Source: Williamsia sp. DF01-3
GTDB lineage: Bacteria; Actinomycetota; Actinomycetes; Mycobacteriales; Mycobacteriaceae
Length of the DNA: 64,000 nucleotides
Assembly: GCF_023051145.1 (NCBI RefSeq)
Contig: NZ_JALKFS010000005.1
Location: 1,550,001-1,614,000, forward strand
Direction: 5' to 3'
Shown here one piece after another: positions 26,677 through 35,006 of the stretch. A program made the position numbers and the translations under genes. Position 1 is the stretch's first letter, and the number at the start of each line of letters is the position of its first letter. Below the pieces are notes generated by a model, which saw only the letters and a list, made by a program, of their open reading frames with translations, ran no database searches and was not told the origin of the DNA.

Positions 26677-28226
26677 TGTCTACCTCTGGACACGACCACG
26701 GCCACGACCACGGCCATTCCCACGATGCCTGCGACAGTGAGTCTTTGGGACTGACCACCGACCTGTCCCGGATTGAAGCGCTGGTGGGTCAGGGAGTTCA
26801 CCGCATCGGCGACCACGAGGGCCCGTTCTCCCTGCACGTGTTGGGAATCGGGAAGACCGGCGCCAACGTGATCGAGAGCATGATCGCATCACATTCGGGT
26901 GGCGGTGTAGCGGCCGGCACGGATGTCGCCTTCGATGCCCTGGCCATCGACATCGGAGACGCCGAACTGACCTCGGTCACCGAGGCGCTGGCCGCTGCCC
27001 CGGACCGCGTCAGCGGACAGATCGTGAACATTCCCGCCCTGGACAACGCCACCTTGTTCAACGGGTTGCGCCGGTATCGCGAGTTCCTCAAGACCGAGTA
27101 CCCCCGCTATTACTGGAACCCCAACTACGAGCCCTGGTTGCCGAACGACCTCGACATCCCCGCCGCCGGTTCACACTTCCCGCGAGCGGTGTCCAAAGCG
27201 TTGTACGGCGTCGACTATTACACCGGCGGGGACGTTTCGGTAGCTCTTGATGGGTTCGCGGACAAGGTCCTCGACAGCAAAGACACCCCGATCGTGTGCG
27301 TGGTGTTCTCGCTCGCCGGCGGCACCGGCAGCGGCATCGTCGTGGAGCTGGCTCGTCACCTGTCCAACATCCGCCTCGGTCGACGGGCTCTGGTGTTGGG
27401 CATCGGGGTCCTGCCGTCCGACGGCGATCCGGTCGAACTCAGCGACGGGCGTACCTTCATCACCATCAACGAACTCGACTGCATGGTCGACGCCGACAAG
27501 AACAAGGGCGTCATGACGGTGTGGGGCGACCTGTACAAGAACCCCTTCACAGCAGGCTTTTTCGCCGTGCCACAAAACGCGGTGTACGAGGAGACCGGCA
27601 GCGTCGAGCAAACTCACGCCCGGATCGATCAAGGTCTGAGCGATTTTGTGCTCCGCGACGGCGGCGTGCATCTGTATGAGTCCATCAAAGCGCTCAACTG
27701 GCTCAACGTCCCGGCCAACGCCTGGCACCCGGCGACCCGCGGTGACCAGACCGACAAGTGGATCAGCCTGCTCAGCGTCGGCGCCTCCGCGGGCACCCTG
27801 CTCAGCACCCAGGAGCTGACCGACACGGCGGTGCCCGAGTTCGCGGAGGTCCGTCTCTTCGGGGCGCAAGCCGACGATTCTGCGGCATCGGATGCCGCGC
27901 AGGGTGTCACCGCTGTCGTCTCGACTCTTGTCGGTCCGACCGGACTCGGATTCGCCACCTCCGGACCCGAGGCGGTGAGTCTGTACATCCCGCGACTGAG
28001 CAAGCTGGACCTGAAGTCCTTCGTCCCGAGCCGCGTGGCCTACGACAGCCTGGAATGGGAAGAGAAGCTCATGCGCCACTCCTGGCTGTTGGATCTGGGT
28101 GTGCTGCTCTGTGAGCCCTCGACACGGTTCGAAGGTGTCGGCGGTGAATGCCTGCTCGGATGCGCGTGCTGGGTCGTTGTCCCGCACGCGGCGATTCGCG
28201 GCGAACTCGATCTCGTGGCCGGCTGA
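26676..28226 (+). CDS. Tubulin/FtsZ-like GTPase with His-rich N-terminus
   Basis: A 516-residue protein starting in a TAATG overlap with the AAA+ gene, after GGAAGGA. Residues 6-17 are HDHGHDHGHSHD, a likely Co/Ni/Zn-binding tail. A tubulin-like nucleotide domain follows: HVLGIGKTGANVIESM (T1-like loop, 54-69), AIDIGDAE (T3-like) and SLAGGTGSGIVVELARHL, whose GGTGSG at 215-220 is the tubulin signature. Later parts (NELDCMVDADKN, WGDLYKNPF, and a long C-terminal region ending in CLLGCACWVVVP) match only its paralogue at 28568. It is too divergent to call FtsZ. Filament formation is possible but unproved. Confidence 0.78.
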   Translation: MSTSGHDHGHDHGHSHDACDSESLGLTTDLSRIEALVGQGVHRIGDHEGPFSLHVLGIGKTGANVIESMIASHSGGGVAAGTDVAFDALAIDIGDAELTSVTEALAAAPDRVSGQIVNIPALDNATLFNGLRRYREFLKTEYPRYYWNPNYEPWLPNDLDIPAAGSHFPRAVSKALYGVDYYTGGDVSVALDGFADKVLDSKDTPIVCVVFSLAGGTGSGIVVELARHLSNIRLGRRALVLGIGVLPSDGDPVELSDGRTFITINELDCMVDADKNKGVMTVWGDLYKNPFTAGFFAVPQNAVYEETGSVEQTHARIDQGLSDFVLRDGGVHLYESIKALNWLNVPANAWHPATRGDQTDKWISLLSVGASAGTLLSTQELTDTAVPEFAEVRLFGAQADDSAASDAAQGVTAVVSTLVGPTGLGFATSGPEAVSLYIPRLSKLDLKSFVPSRVAYDSLEWEEKLMRHSWLLDLGVLLCEPSTRFEGVGGECLLGCACWVVVPHAAIRGELDLVAG

Positions 28227-28229
28227 CAG

Positions 28230-28547
28230 ATGGCCAGACTGGACGGCGACAAGCTCGACTGGGACATGATCGTCGCCAAATACGGGGACGGAGCCGAAGT
28301 CGACTCGTTGCCGGGAGGGGCGAAGATCTCGGTCAGCGGCGTCGACGACGAGCACATCCATGTCACACATCGACTGTGGAAAGCCTCCCTCACCCGCTCG
28401 AACCTGGAGCGGGCGATCGACATGGTCAACGCAGGCACCATGACCCGCGTCGCCAACGAGTTCATCGACCAATACCGCACCACCATTGCCGACGAGCGTC
28501 CGACGGTGACCGCCACTGTCCTCAAAGACCTCGGCTACCTGGACTAG
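28230..28547 (+). CDS. Small protein between the two tubulin-like genes, 105 aa
   Basis: An unrecognised soluble protein from ATG 28230, 3 bases after the stop of the first tubulin-like gene. MARLDGDKLDWDMIVAKYGD is followed by a likely beta segment (KISVSGVDDEHIHVTHRLWK) and helices (SNLERAIDMVNAGTMTRVAN, EFIDQYRTTIADERP). No signal peptide, membrane segment or cysteine cluster. Tight packing with the flanking genes suggests a stoichiometric partner or adaptor. Function unknown. Confidence 0.75.
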   Translation: MARLDGDKLDWDMIVAKYGDGAEVDSLPGGAKISVSGVDDEHIHVTHRLWKASLTRSNLERAIDMVNAGTMTRVANEFIDQYRTTIADERPTVTATVLKDLGYLD

Positions 28548-28567
28548 AGAGAAAGCGAGACCACACC

Positions 28568-30280
28568 ATGGCATTTTCTATGTACCACAGCGCCACCGGT
28601 AAACAATCCCCACACTGCATCAACATCGTCGGCATCGGAAAGGCAGGAGCGCAACTCATCGACGCGTTCTTGCGCACCGGCGAGATCGAAGACCTACTCG
28701 AAGATCCCCGTGCTCGATTCACCGCCTTGGCAGTGGACATCGGTGAAGGCGACATGCGCCAGCTGCGGCAGTACGCAGACTCCTTCCATTCACGCCTGGA
28801 GGAACGAGGCATTCCCTCCGAACGTGCGCAAATACGCACGGTCAGCCTCGATGTTCCCTCCGCCGACGAGCTAGCTGAGACCGTCAACCGGTTCCCTCAG
28901 TTCCTGGGCCGCGAGTTCCCGCGCTTTGACTGGAACGAGCCCGCGCCCGACACCTTCTCGTGGCTGCCGTCCACCGCGAACCTGCCCACAGGTGAGAAGA
29001 ACTACGTCGCCCAGCTCGAAGTTCCCTCTGCCGATGAGCACATTCCGCGTTCACTGGCCAAGGCCATCTACGGCCGGGCGTACTACGACGGGGACCGCCC
29101 GCTGTACACCGAGATCCGCGATTTCGCGGACAGCATCGACAAGACGGGCCTGCCGTCGATGGTCTTGGTCGCGTTCGGCATCGGCGGTGGCACCGGCAGC
29201 GGCATGGTCGTGGACCTGGCCCGGCACTTGACCAACGGCGCCTTGGGCCGCCGGGTCCCGGTGATCGGCGCGGGTTTCCTGCCGTGCTCAGGCGATCCGC
29301 AATACCAACGCGGTGCATCGGTGTACACCACGCTCAATGAAATCGATTGCATGCTCGACGAACGCAAGAACGACAAGATCACCGCGATCTGGGGTGATAT
29401 GTACAAGAACCCCTTCAACGGTGGATTCCTGGCCCTGCCCCAGGAGCAGTCGTGGGAGCGGTTGTTCCGGTACACGACGATCAAAAAGGGTGTCTTGCCC
29501 GAGGTTCGCCACCAGCAGGCTCTGCATGTCACGAACAAGTTCGTCGATGACTCATTCGCCCGGTATGTGGTCCATGACTACGGCAGGGAGATCTTCCGTG
29601 TCCTTCGCGCGGGGGGCTTTACCGGGGCGCCGCACGAACGCATCAGCTTCGGTCCCCGAAACTTCACCATCTTCAACGTCGCCAAGTTGATGCACCCTGG
29701 CGTGGAGGTGTTGCCGGGCGAGCCGATGAGCAAGTGGAGGGCCGCGATCAGCGATTGGATCGGCTATATGCCCAAGTGGATGGGCCTGCGGGAGGGATTC
29801 AAAACCGAATACCTGGAAGCGCATACCTATTCGGCACGGACCAAGTGGAATCCCACGCTCCAGCGCACACTCGAGGAAACCCTGAGCCGATACCTTCTTC
29901 CCGGCGAAGACGGATTCTTGCGGACCTCCGACCACGAGTTCTTCGACGAGCTGACGCTGTACACCAACATCATCATCCCGGGTGTTGCCAAAGCCGACCT
30001 CACCGCGTTCGCCGAGGCAAAGAAACTCTACGACGCCGTACCGACAGCCGAACGCATCGAACTGTCGTCCTGGCTGCTGGAACTGGGCATTGTTCTCTCA
30101 GAGCCCTCCGACCAGTTCGAAGGGATCATGGGACAAGCGTTGCCCGGATCGCCAGGGTGGAACACCCACCTCACTATCGAAGAGTTCGGCAACGCCGACG
30201 CTGACCTGCCCGCGACAGCGGTCGACTACACCACCGAAGTCATGACCGAGGTTGTCAAGACAGTGGTTCCCACACCCTGA
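28568..30280 (+). CDS. Tubulin/FtsZ-like GTPase, second paralogue
   Basis: A 570-residue paralogue of the 26676 protein, without the His tail. The T1-like loop is INIVGIGKAGAQLIDAF (19-35), T3-like ALAVDIGEGD, and the tubulin signature is complete as FGIGGGTGSGMVVDLARH (203-220, GGGTGSG at 206-212). Shared segments with the first copy include IPRSLAKAIYGRAYYDGD, NEIDCMLDERKNDKITAIWG and SWLLELGIVLSEPSDQFEGI. Two non-identical subunits in one operon recall heteropolymers such as BtubA/B or TubZ pairs, which is only an analogy. GAGAGAAAGCGAG precedes ATG 28568. Confidence 0.8.
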   Translation: MAFSMYHSATGKQSPHCINIVGIGKAGAQLIDAFLRTGEIEDLLEDPRARFTALAVDIGEGDMRQLRQYADSFHSRLEERGIPSERAQIRTVSLDVPSADELAETVNRFPQFLGREFPRFDWNEPAPDTFSWLPSTANLPTGEKNYVAQLEVPSADEHIPRSLAKAIYGRAYYDGDRPLYTEIRDFADSIDKTGLPSMVLVAFGIGGGTGSGMVVDLARHLTNGALGRRVPVIGAGFLPCSGDPQYQRGASVYTTLNEIDCMLDERKNDKITAIWGDMYKNPFNGGFLALPQEQSWERLFRYTTIKKGVLPEVRHQQALHVTNKFVDDSFARYVVHDYGREIFRVLRAGGFTGAPHERISFGPRNFTIFNVAKLMHPGVEVLPGEPMSKWRAAISDWIGYMPKWMGLREGFKTEYLEAHTYSARTKWNPTLQRTLEETLSRYLLPGEDGFLRTSDHEFFDELTLYTNIIIPGVAKADLTAFAEAKKLYDAVPTAERIELSSWLLELGIVLSEPSDQFEGIMGQALPGSPGWNTHLTIEEFGNADADLPATAVDYTTEVMTEVVKTVVPTP

Positions 30281-30301
30281 CCCGGCCTTGCGGCCGACCA
30301 G

Positions 30302-30333
30302 AGTTGCCAACGCCCGACGGCGATGGCAACTCG
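30302..30333 (+). promoter_or_regulatory. Long hairpin between second tubulin-like gene and cbtB
   Basis: GAGTTGCCA pairs with TGGCAACTC, and inside it CGCC pairs with GGCG around a 4-base loop, giving 13 base pairs with one A-A mismatch. There is no T tract. It could attenuate or terminate between the tubulin-like genes and the transporter genes, or stabilise the transcript end. I see no cobalamin-riboswitch consensus in 30281-30410. Confidence 0.5.
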
Positions 30334-30410
30334 GTCCGCCGTTGCATCCGCTTCACCACCAACGATCGACCCAGATCCTTGGTGAAGACACCAACCTAGG
30401 AGATATCACG

Positions 30411-30653
30411 ATGAGCACGGCTGCTGAACATGGCGCATTGCCACAGACCTTGACCAAGGGGCTGACCCTGGACACCCCGACAGTGTCGGCCATCAACGTG
30501 GCACTGATGCTGACCATGACCACTGTCCTGGCGCTATTGGCCTACTACTTCCTGGGCTATGACCAGGGGGCGGTATCGGTGTTCGGGAGCGACACTCACG
30601 TGCACGAGTTCGTCCACGATTCCCGTCACTTCCTCGGCTTCCCCTGCCACTGA
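30411..30653 (+). CDS. cbtB: CbtB cobalt transporter subunit
   Basis: An 80-residue protein with one membrane helix (NVALMLTMTTVLALLAYYFL) and the CbtB C-terminal metal motif rich in His, HVHEFVHDSRHFLGFPCH. CbtB is the small subunit of the CbtAB cobalt uptake system. CTAGGAGATATC precedes ATG 30411. The cbtA gene follows 15 bases later. Linkage to an amidase and a His-tailed tubulin-like protein is unusual; a cobalt enzyme such as nitrile hydratase, which makes amides for an amidase, could be the link, but none is in the window. Confidence 0.9.
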   Translation: MSTAAEHGALPQTLTKGLTLDTPTVSAINVALMLTMTTVLALLAYYFLGYDQGAVSVFGSDTHVHEFVHDSRHFLGFPCH

Positions 30654-30668
30654 ACAGGACCCAGCATC

Positions 30669-31472
30669 ATGGAATACAAGTTCATCCGCAGCGGCCTGCT
30701 CGCAGGCCTGCTGGCCGGGATCGCCGCATATGTGTTCGCCCGCATTGTCCTCGAACCCTTGGTGACGAAGGGGATCGATTATGAGGAGGCGCGCTCGCAC
30801 GCCGAGTCGGCTATTACCGGTGAGCACGCCCACGAACATGAGGTGTTCAGCCGGTCGGTCCAGGAGAACATCGGTGCGGGGGTCGGTTCGATTGTCTTCG
30901 GGCTGGTCATGGGCGCCTTGTTCGCCGTCGCGTTCACCGTCGTGTGGGGCTACGTCGGTCGCCGCCACCGAGGAGCCGACCCGCGGCTGGTGGCTGCATT
31001 GCTGGCAGCGGCCGGATTTGTCGCGGTGTACCTCGTGCCCTTTGCTGCCTATCCAGCGAACCCGCCCGGTGTGGGAAACGACGAGACGATCGGGGAGCGC
31101 ACCGGGGCGTATCTGACGATCACCCTGCTCTCGGTCGGGTTCGCGATCGCTGCAGCGGTACTCGGATTGTGGCTGGTGGGCAAACTCGGTGGGCTCCTGG
31201 CCGCCATCAGCGCCGGCGCGTTCTATGTGGTCGCGGTAGCAATCTCTATCGTAGTGCTCCCGTCCTACAACGACGTACCCACAGCACTCACTGACGGCAA
31301 CGAAATTCTCTTTGATGGATTCCCCGCCGCCACCCTGGCTGATTTCCGGTTCTACTCCGTCATCAACCAAGTGGTCCTCTGGACGGTCCTGGGAATCGTG
31401 TTCACACTCGCACTCACACGAATCGCACGACGCGCCAACATCAGCACCCCGGAGTCGGCGTTGGTCAGCTGA
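30669..31472 (+). CDS. cbtA: CbtA cobalt transporter
   Basis: A 267-residue CbtA with five to six membrane segments (LLAGLLAGIAAYVFARIVL, IVFGLVMGALFAVAFTVVWG, LLAAAGFVAVYLVPFAAYPA and others). The cytoplasmic-side GEHAHEHEVFSRSVQE motif after the first helix and FAAYPANPPGVG are family hallmarks. It works with CbtB to import cobalt. Its stop at 31470 is followed by a 238-base gap that contains the small palindrome GGTTGTATCAACC (31628). Confidence 0.9.
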   Translation: MEYKFIRSGLLAGLLAGIAAYVFARIVLEPLVTKGIDYEEARSHAESAITGEHAHEHEVFSRSVQENIGAGVGSIVFGLVMGALFAVAFTVVWGYVGRRHRGADPRLVAALLAAAGFVAVYLVPFAAYPANPPGVGNDETIGERTGAYLTITLLSVGFAIAAAVLGLWLVGKLGGLLAAISAGAFYVVAVAISIVVLPSYNDVPTALTDGNEILFDGFPAATLADFRFYSVINQVVLWTVLGIVFTLALTRIARRANISTPESALVS

Positions 31473-31710
31473 CCAGCTCACGCATTATCCCTGGTGGGGG
31501 AGGTCTAGTCGAGCGATAGGCGCCCCCACCAGGCTTGTGGAGTTCGTCCCGGCCCGGACTTGCTTGCAACGGCGGGGTACCTCCCTAAATGGTGGACACC
31601 TTGATCGAGGGGATTGCCCTCCATCCCGGTTGTATCAACCATGTTTCTCAGGTCGTACAGGGGAACAACACTCGTCTGTACGACTGCGCGATCGATAGAA
31701 GGAAGTTCCG

Positions 31711-32172
31711 GTGCCACATCAAGGGTGCGATTTCACACAAAAAGAGTTCCAACACTGGCTCGATCGCGTCCGCGACACTCATGACGCTGTCCGATTCACC
31801 GTCGGGCACCGCCTACATGGGGACTGGGAGCGTGCCGAGGCTGTGTCTATCCAGGTAGTCGTCGAAATGCTCGCCAAGCCCAGAGTATTTCGCTATCAAG
31901 GGCTGCCCTACTCAGGGCGCATCGGAGCTGTCGCAGAATCGATCCTCGCTGGCCCTGCAGAGCGAGCGGCCGAGCTACCAGACTGGCCCACACTGACCAG
32001 CTACCTCGAGCAGATGTCCCCGCAACTGCGGCCGGTACTCATCGGAGCATTCGTCGACGGCCTCGACGACGAACACATCAGCTCCCAGATCGGAATGCCC
32101 ACCGCGATCGTCGTGACGATGCGCAAAGAAATCGAGCAGTACCTGTCCCAATCGGCAAGTGCTGGCAGATAG
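31711..32172 (+). CDS. Sigma-factor-like regulatory protein, 153 aa
   Basis: From GTG 31711, well spaced from AAGGAAG. The N-terminal half resembles sigma-70 region 2 (TVGHRLHGDWERAEAVSIQV then VVEMLAKPRVF). The C-terminal half has a region-4-like helix-turn-helix (MSPQLRPVLIGAFVDGLDDE HISSQIGMPTAIVVTMRKEI). The match is weak, so an ECF-like sigma or related helix-turn-helix protein is my best call. It follows the cobalt genes on the same strand and might regulate them. Confidence 0.5.
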   Translation: MPHQGCDFTQKEFQHWLDRVRDTHDAVRFTVGHRLHGDWERAEAVSIQVVVEMLAKPRVFRYQGLPYSGRIGAVAESILAGPAERAAELPDWPTLTSYLEQMSPQLRPVLIGAFVDGLDDEHISSQIGMPTAIVVTMRKEIEQYLSQSASAGR

Positions 32173-32226
32173 TTGAAACTGGTGCGGGGTGCAGTCGGCG
32201 GAGGTGTTCAGAGCCATCTCTTGTAG

Positions 32227-32246
32227 TTTCGTCACGAGTGACGAAA
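32227..32246 (+). repeat. Palindromic repeat, copy B (divergent)
   Basis: TTTCGTCACGAGTGACGAAA is a perfect palindrome of the shared type with GA instead of TG at the centre. The second conserved block is poorly kept (GTTGTTGCACGC). It lies 55 bases after the sigma-like gene and before the DUF4192 relic. Confidence 0.65.
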
Positions 32247-32371
32247 AGTTGTTGCACGCAGAGTATCTGGCGGTCCCCGGCCAGGCTTGAATCACCGCTA
32301 AATCTCTCATCCGGTGGACAGGCGGAAAATTGAGAGGCTAACCGTTTGACTGATCCGGGTCGAAAGTCGGA

Positions 32372-33156
32372 TCACGTTCGATAGGTGGGGAAGTGGCCGC
32401 CGAACAGTTCATTGACCGCCTCTGCGGTGGGGATGAGGTCGGCAAGCTGCTCGGGACGGATGCCGGCGCGGATTGCCTGGTCGAGTAGCTGGGCGAGGCG
32501 TGGCAGTTCGGTGTCCTCGGCGATGTGGTCGAGAGTCACTCCGACCATTACGCCGTTTCCGCCGAGGTAGTGGCAGGCTGCTGCGAGGGGGAGCACGTTT
32601 GCGCGGTTGGCACCGCGCAGGGGGCGGGCAAGTTCGGTGAACACGGCGGCGGCGGCGCGAGTGTCGTAGGCGGCGGTGCGCAACAGGGCGTCTCGGTATA
32701 CGACGTGGCGACCGTCATCGCGGCGACCTGGGCGGAGAGCTCGCGGGGGACGTCGGTGGGCCAGTGCACCATTGCCGAGACGATGGCCTTGGCGGCAAGT
32801 TCGGGTTGCAGCTCGATGCCTTCGGTGTCGATCTCGTCGGTGGTGTCGAGGCTTGCTCGCAGATCGTCACGGGTCTGCTGGATGGGTTGCCCGTCCAGGA
32901 CTCGGTTCGCTGCGGCGAAACTGTCGCGGTAGTCGCTGCTGAGGCCGCCGGTTTCGCCTGTGATCAGGTCGCGGTAGGGGGCGGGCTGGTCGCAGCGGGC
33001 GACCACGGCGCGGTGGTCGGTCTCGATGCCGTAGCGCATGAGAGCATCGCTGACCATCCGGATCACGGACGCCAGAGGTTCCCCCGACGACTGGAGAATG
33101 CGGCGGACGAGGACGACCCTGCAAACGCCCAAGCCAGCCAGGACCACTGTGTTCAC
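32372..33156 (-). pseudogene. DUF4192 family protein, frameshifted and N-terminally truncated
   Basis: Two minus-strand frames join into one DUF4192 protein, a family common in Mycobacteriales with unknown role. The upstream part has LMRYGIETDHRAVVARC and HWPTDVPRELSAQVAAMTVA. The downstream part has YRDALLRTAAYDTRAAAAVF TELARPL and NVLPLAAACHYLGGNGVMVG. The switch of frame is near 32690-32705 and is not in a long homopolymer. The usual N-terminal DUF4192 strands are also lost, so this is likely a true pseudogene. Confidence 0.65.
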
Positions 33157-33351
33157 AACTCATGTCATGTGCTACCTGCATTTAGACGGGTGACGACCCG
33201 GGGCAAGAGTCACGGAAGCCGCAGCCCCGAAGACGAATACGGGAACTCAGGGTCATGGTGCTGCTACAGCGAGGCGGTAGGCTTCTAGCCTGGCGTCTGC
33301 GCACGCATGGCGAGCGCCAAGTCCTGTGGCCGCCGCGGGCGGCCGCTTGCT

Positions 33352-33663
33352 CTATGCGGGCTGCTTCTCCGCGACGACATCGAGCTGCTCGATCACGGGC
33401 TCCTCGAAGAGCTCACCCGTTTTCTCACCGAGCGCTTTCGCGACCTCACCCGACAGGTGCGCCTGGCGCCCGTCGTCGTCGGGAAATGCGTCAAAGATCC
33501 CGAACGACGAGGGTCCGAATTGTATCGCGAACCACCGGACGGTCTTGGGCTCACCCTCTACGATTGACAGCCCCTGGTTCAAGAAGTCGCGGACTTCGTC
33601 CTCCCTGCCGGGCAGTGCTTCGAGGCGCACCAGAAGCGCTTTGCTGACCTTTGTTGTTGCCAT
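33352..33663 (-). CDS. Antibiotic biosynthesis monooxygenase (ABM) domain protein
   Basis: A 103-residue dimeric ferredoxin-like-fold protein: KALLVRLEALPGREDEVRDF, VRWFAIQFGPSSFGIFDAFP and GRQAHLSGEVAKALGE. ABM proteins include small quinone or polyketide monooxygenases and haem-degrading proteins; the exact role is not readable. It is the last gene of a minus-strand operon that begins with the alcohol dehydrogenase at 36173. A decayed second copy lies at 34200-34439. Confidence 0.85.
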   Translation of the reverse strand: MATTKVSKALLVRLEALPGREDEVRDFLNQGLSIVEGEPKTVRWFAIQFGPSSFGIFDAFPDDDGRQAHLSGEVAKALGEKTGELFEEPVIEQLDVVAEKQPA

Positions 33664-33706
33664 CTTGAATCTATCCTTTGCTCGGTTTTGCGTTCTCTGG
33701 GATGGA

Positions 33707-34120
33707 TTAGAACGCCGCTACAGCTGCCTCGGCGACCGTCTGATCCTGCTCGCCGCTACCCCCGCTCACTCCTACCGCGCCGACGACCAGGCCGTCGCGG
33801 CGCAGTGGGATGCCGCCAGCGAAGACCATGACCCTGCCATGGTTCGAGCCCTGGATGCCGTAGAACTGCTCGCCGGGCTGAGCATTTTCGGCCAGGTCCT
33901 TGGTGGCGATGTCGAAGGCGCGCGCCGTAAAGGCCTTGTTGATCGAGATGTCGACGCTGCCCACCCACGCGTTGTCCATGCGAATGTGGGAAACTAAGTT
34001 AGCACCCGCGTCGACCACCGCAATGTTGCTCGGCGACCCGATCTCTTCCGCCTTAGCCTGAGCGGCGGCGATCACGCGCTGAGCGTCCTCGAGCGATACG
34101 GATTCGAGCCTGACGGTCAT
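33707..34120 (-). CDS. GlcG/HbpS-like haem-binding family protein
   Basis: A 137-residue GlcG/HbpS (DUF336) protein. ATG 34120 is preceded by AGGAGG, and the upstream frame extension to 34144 is not needed. Core motifs: LEDAQRVIAAAQAKAEEIGS, NIAVVDAGANLVSHIRMDNA and PIRRDGLVVGAVGVSGGS-like GGIPLRRDGLVVGAVGVSG. HbpS binds haem and senses oxidative stress; other members accompany alcohol or aldehyde metabolism genes, which fits the neighbours. Confidence 0.88.
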   Translation of the reverse strand: MTVRLESVSLEDAQRVIAAAQAKAEEIGSPSNIAVVDAGANLVSHIRMDNAWVGSVDISINKAFTARAFDIATKDLAENAQPGEQFYGIQGSNHGRVMVFAGGIPLRRDGLVVGAVGVSGGSGEQDQTVAEAAVAAF

Positions 34121-34199
34121 GAGTACCTCCTGGTTGTGTGCCAAATGCCAATCGCGTCGACCGATGGGCTAGGGCTGTCTCGCTTAAGTTCGACGTCAT

Positions 34200-34439
34200 G
34201 CCGGTGTTTTCGCCGAGCGCTACCGCCACGGTTCCGGACAGGTGGGCATCACGTCCGGCGTCGTCCGGAAAGACGTCGAAGATACCGAACGAGGTCGGCC
34301 CGAGGCGGATCGCGAACCACGCGGTGGTGGCCTGCTATCCCTCGACAAGCCCACGGCCGCTGTCAAGGAAGTCCCTCACCTCGTCCTCCTTCCCGGGCAA
34401 CGCGTCGAACCTGACCAGCAGTCCCTTTGTCACACTCAT
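34200..34439 (-). pseudogene. ABM-domain protein, inactivated by in-frame stop
   Basis: A paralogue of the 33352 gene. From ATG 34439 it reads MSVTKGLLVRFDALPGKEDE, then GRGLVEG and a TAG stop at 34335-34337. The frame beyond is still clearly homologous (TAWFAIRLGPTSFGIFDVFP DDAGRDAHLSG). In the intact copy the next codon after VEG is Glu, so one G-to-T change (GAG to TAG) explains the stop. The C-terminal third has also diverged. It overlaps the PfpI stop by ATGA. Confidence 0.75.
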
Positions 34440-35005
34440 GACGACACCTCTTCCTGTACCGAAGTGCCCGCGATTTGGGACACGATCGCGTCGCAGAACG
34501 CCGACAGATCGTCGGGCGAGCGGCTGGTGATGAGATTCTTGTCGACCACCACGTCCTGGTCGACGACGTCGGCGCCGGCGTTGCGCAGGTCCGTGCGGAT
34601 GCTCGGGAAGGACGTCAGGGTGCGACCAGTGACCACACCGGCCTCGATCAACGTCCAAGGCCCGTGACAGATCGCCGCCACTGGCTTACCGCTCTCGACG
34701 AAGTCGCGGACGAACGCGACAGCGTCTTGTTCGACCCGGAGCTTGTCGGGGTTCACCGTCCCGCCCGGAAGCACCAAGGCGTCGTAATCGGCCACCGAGG
34801 CCTCGGCCACCAGCCCGTCGACGCTGAACGTCCCCGCCGGATCCAGATCGTTATCGCGGGCCTGGATCTCGCCTTCGCCGACCGAGAGGACCTCTGTCCG
34901 GGCGCCGGCCCGGTCCAGTGCCTCGCGGGGTTGCTCGAGCTCGACGCGTTCGACCCCGTCCGCGGCGAGGATCGCGACTCTCCTGCCGTGCAGATCTGCT
35001 GCCAC
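34436..35005 (-). CDS. DJ-1/PfpI family protein
   Basis: A 189-residue DJ-1/PfpI protein. The strand-turn-helix RVAILAADGVERVELEQPRE opens the fold, and the nucleophile elbow with the reactive Cys is VAAICHGPWTLIEAG. The Glu of the first motif (GVERVELEQP) and the His next to Cys are kept. Family members act as deglycase-, glyoxalase- or protease-like stress proteins. It starts one base after the alcohol dehydrogenase stop and belongs to the same operon. Confidence 0.88.
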   Translation of the reverse strand: MAADLHGRRVAILAADGVERVELEQPREALDRAGARTEVLSVGEGEIQARDNDLDPAGTFSVDGLVAEASVADYDALVLPGGTVNPDKLRVEQDAVAFVRDFVESGKPVAAICHGPWTLIEAGVVTGRTLTSFPSIRTDLRNAGADVVDQDVVVDKNLITSRSPDDLSAFCDAIVSQIAGTSVQEEVSS

Positions 35006-35006
35006 G

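Noticed and set aside
27171-28574. A 467-residue minus-strand frame opposite the first tubulin-like gene
   Set aside because: Antisense shadow; the coding evidence for the plus strand (overlaps, motifs) is strong.
30281-30410. Cobalamin riboswitch before cbtB
   Set aside because: I looked for the conserved B12-box and did not find it; only a simple long hairpin is present.
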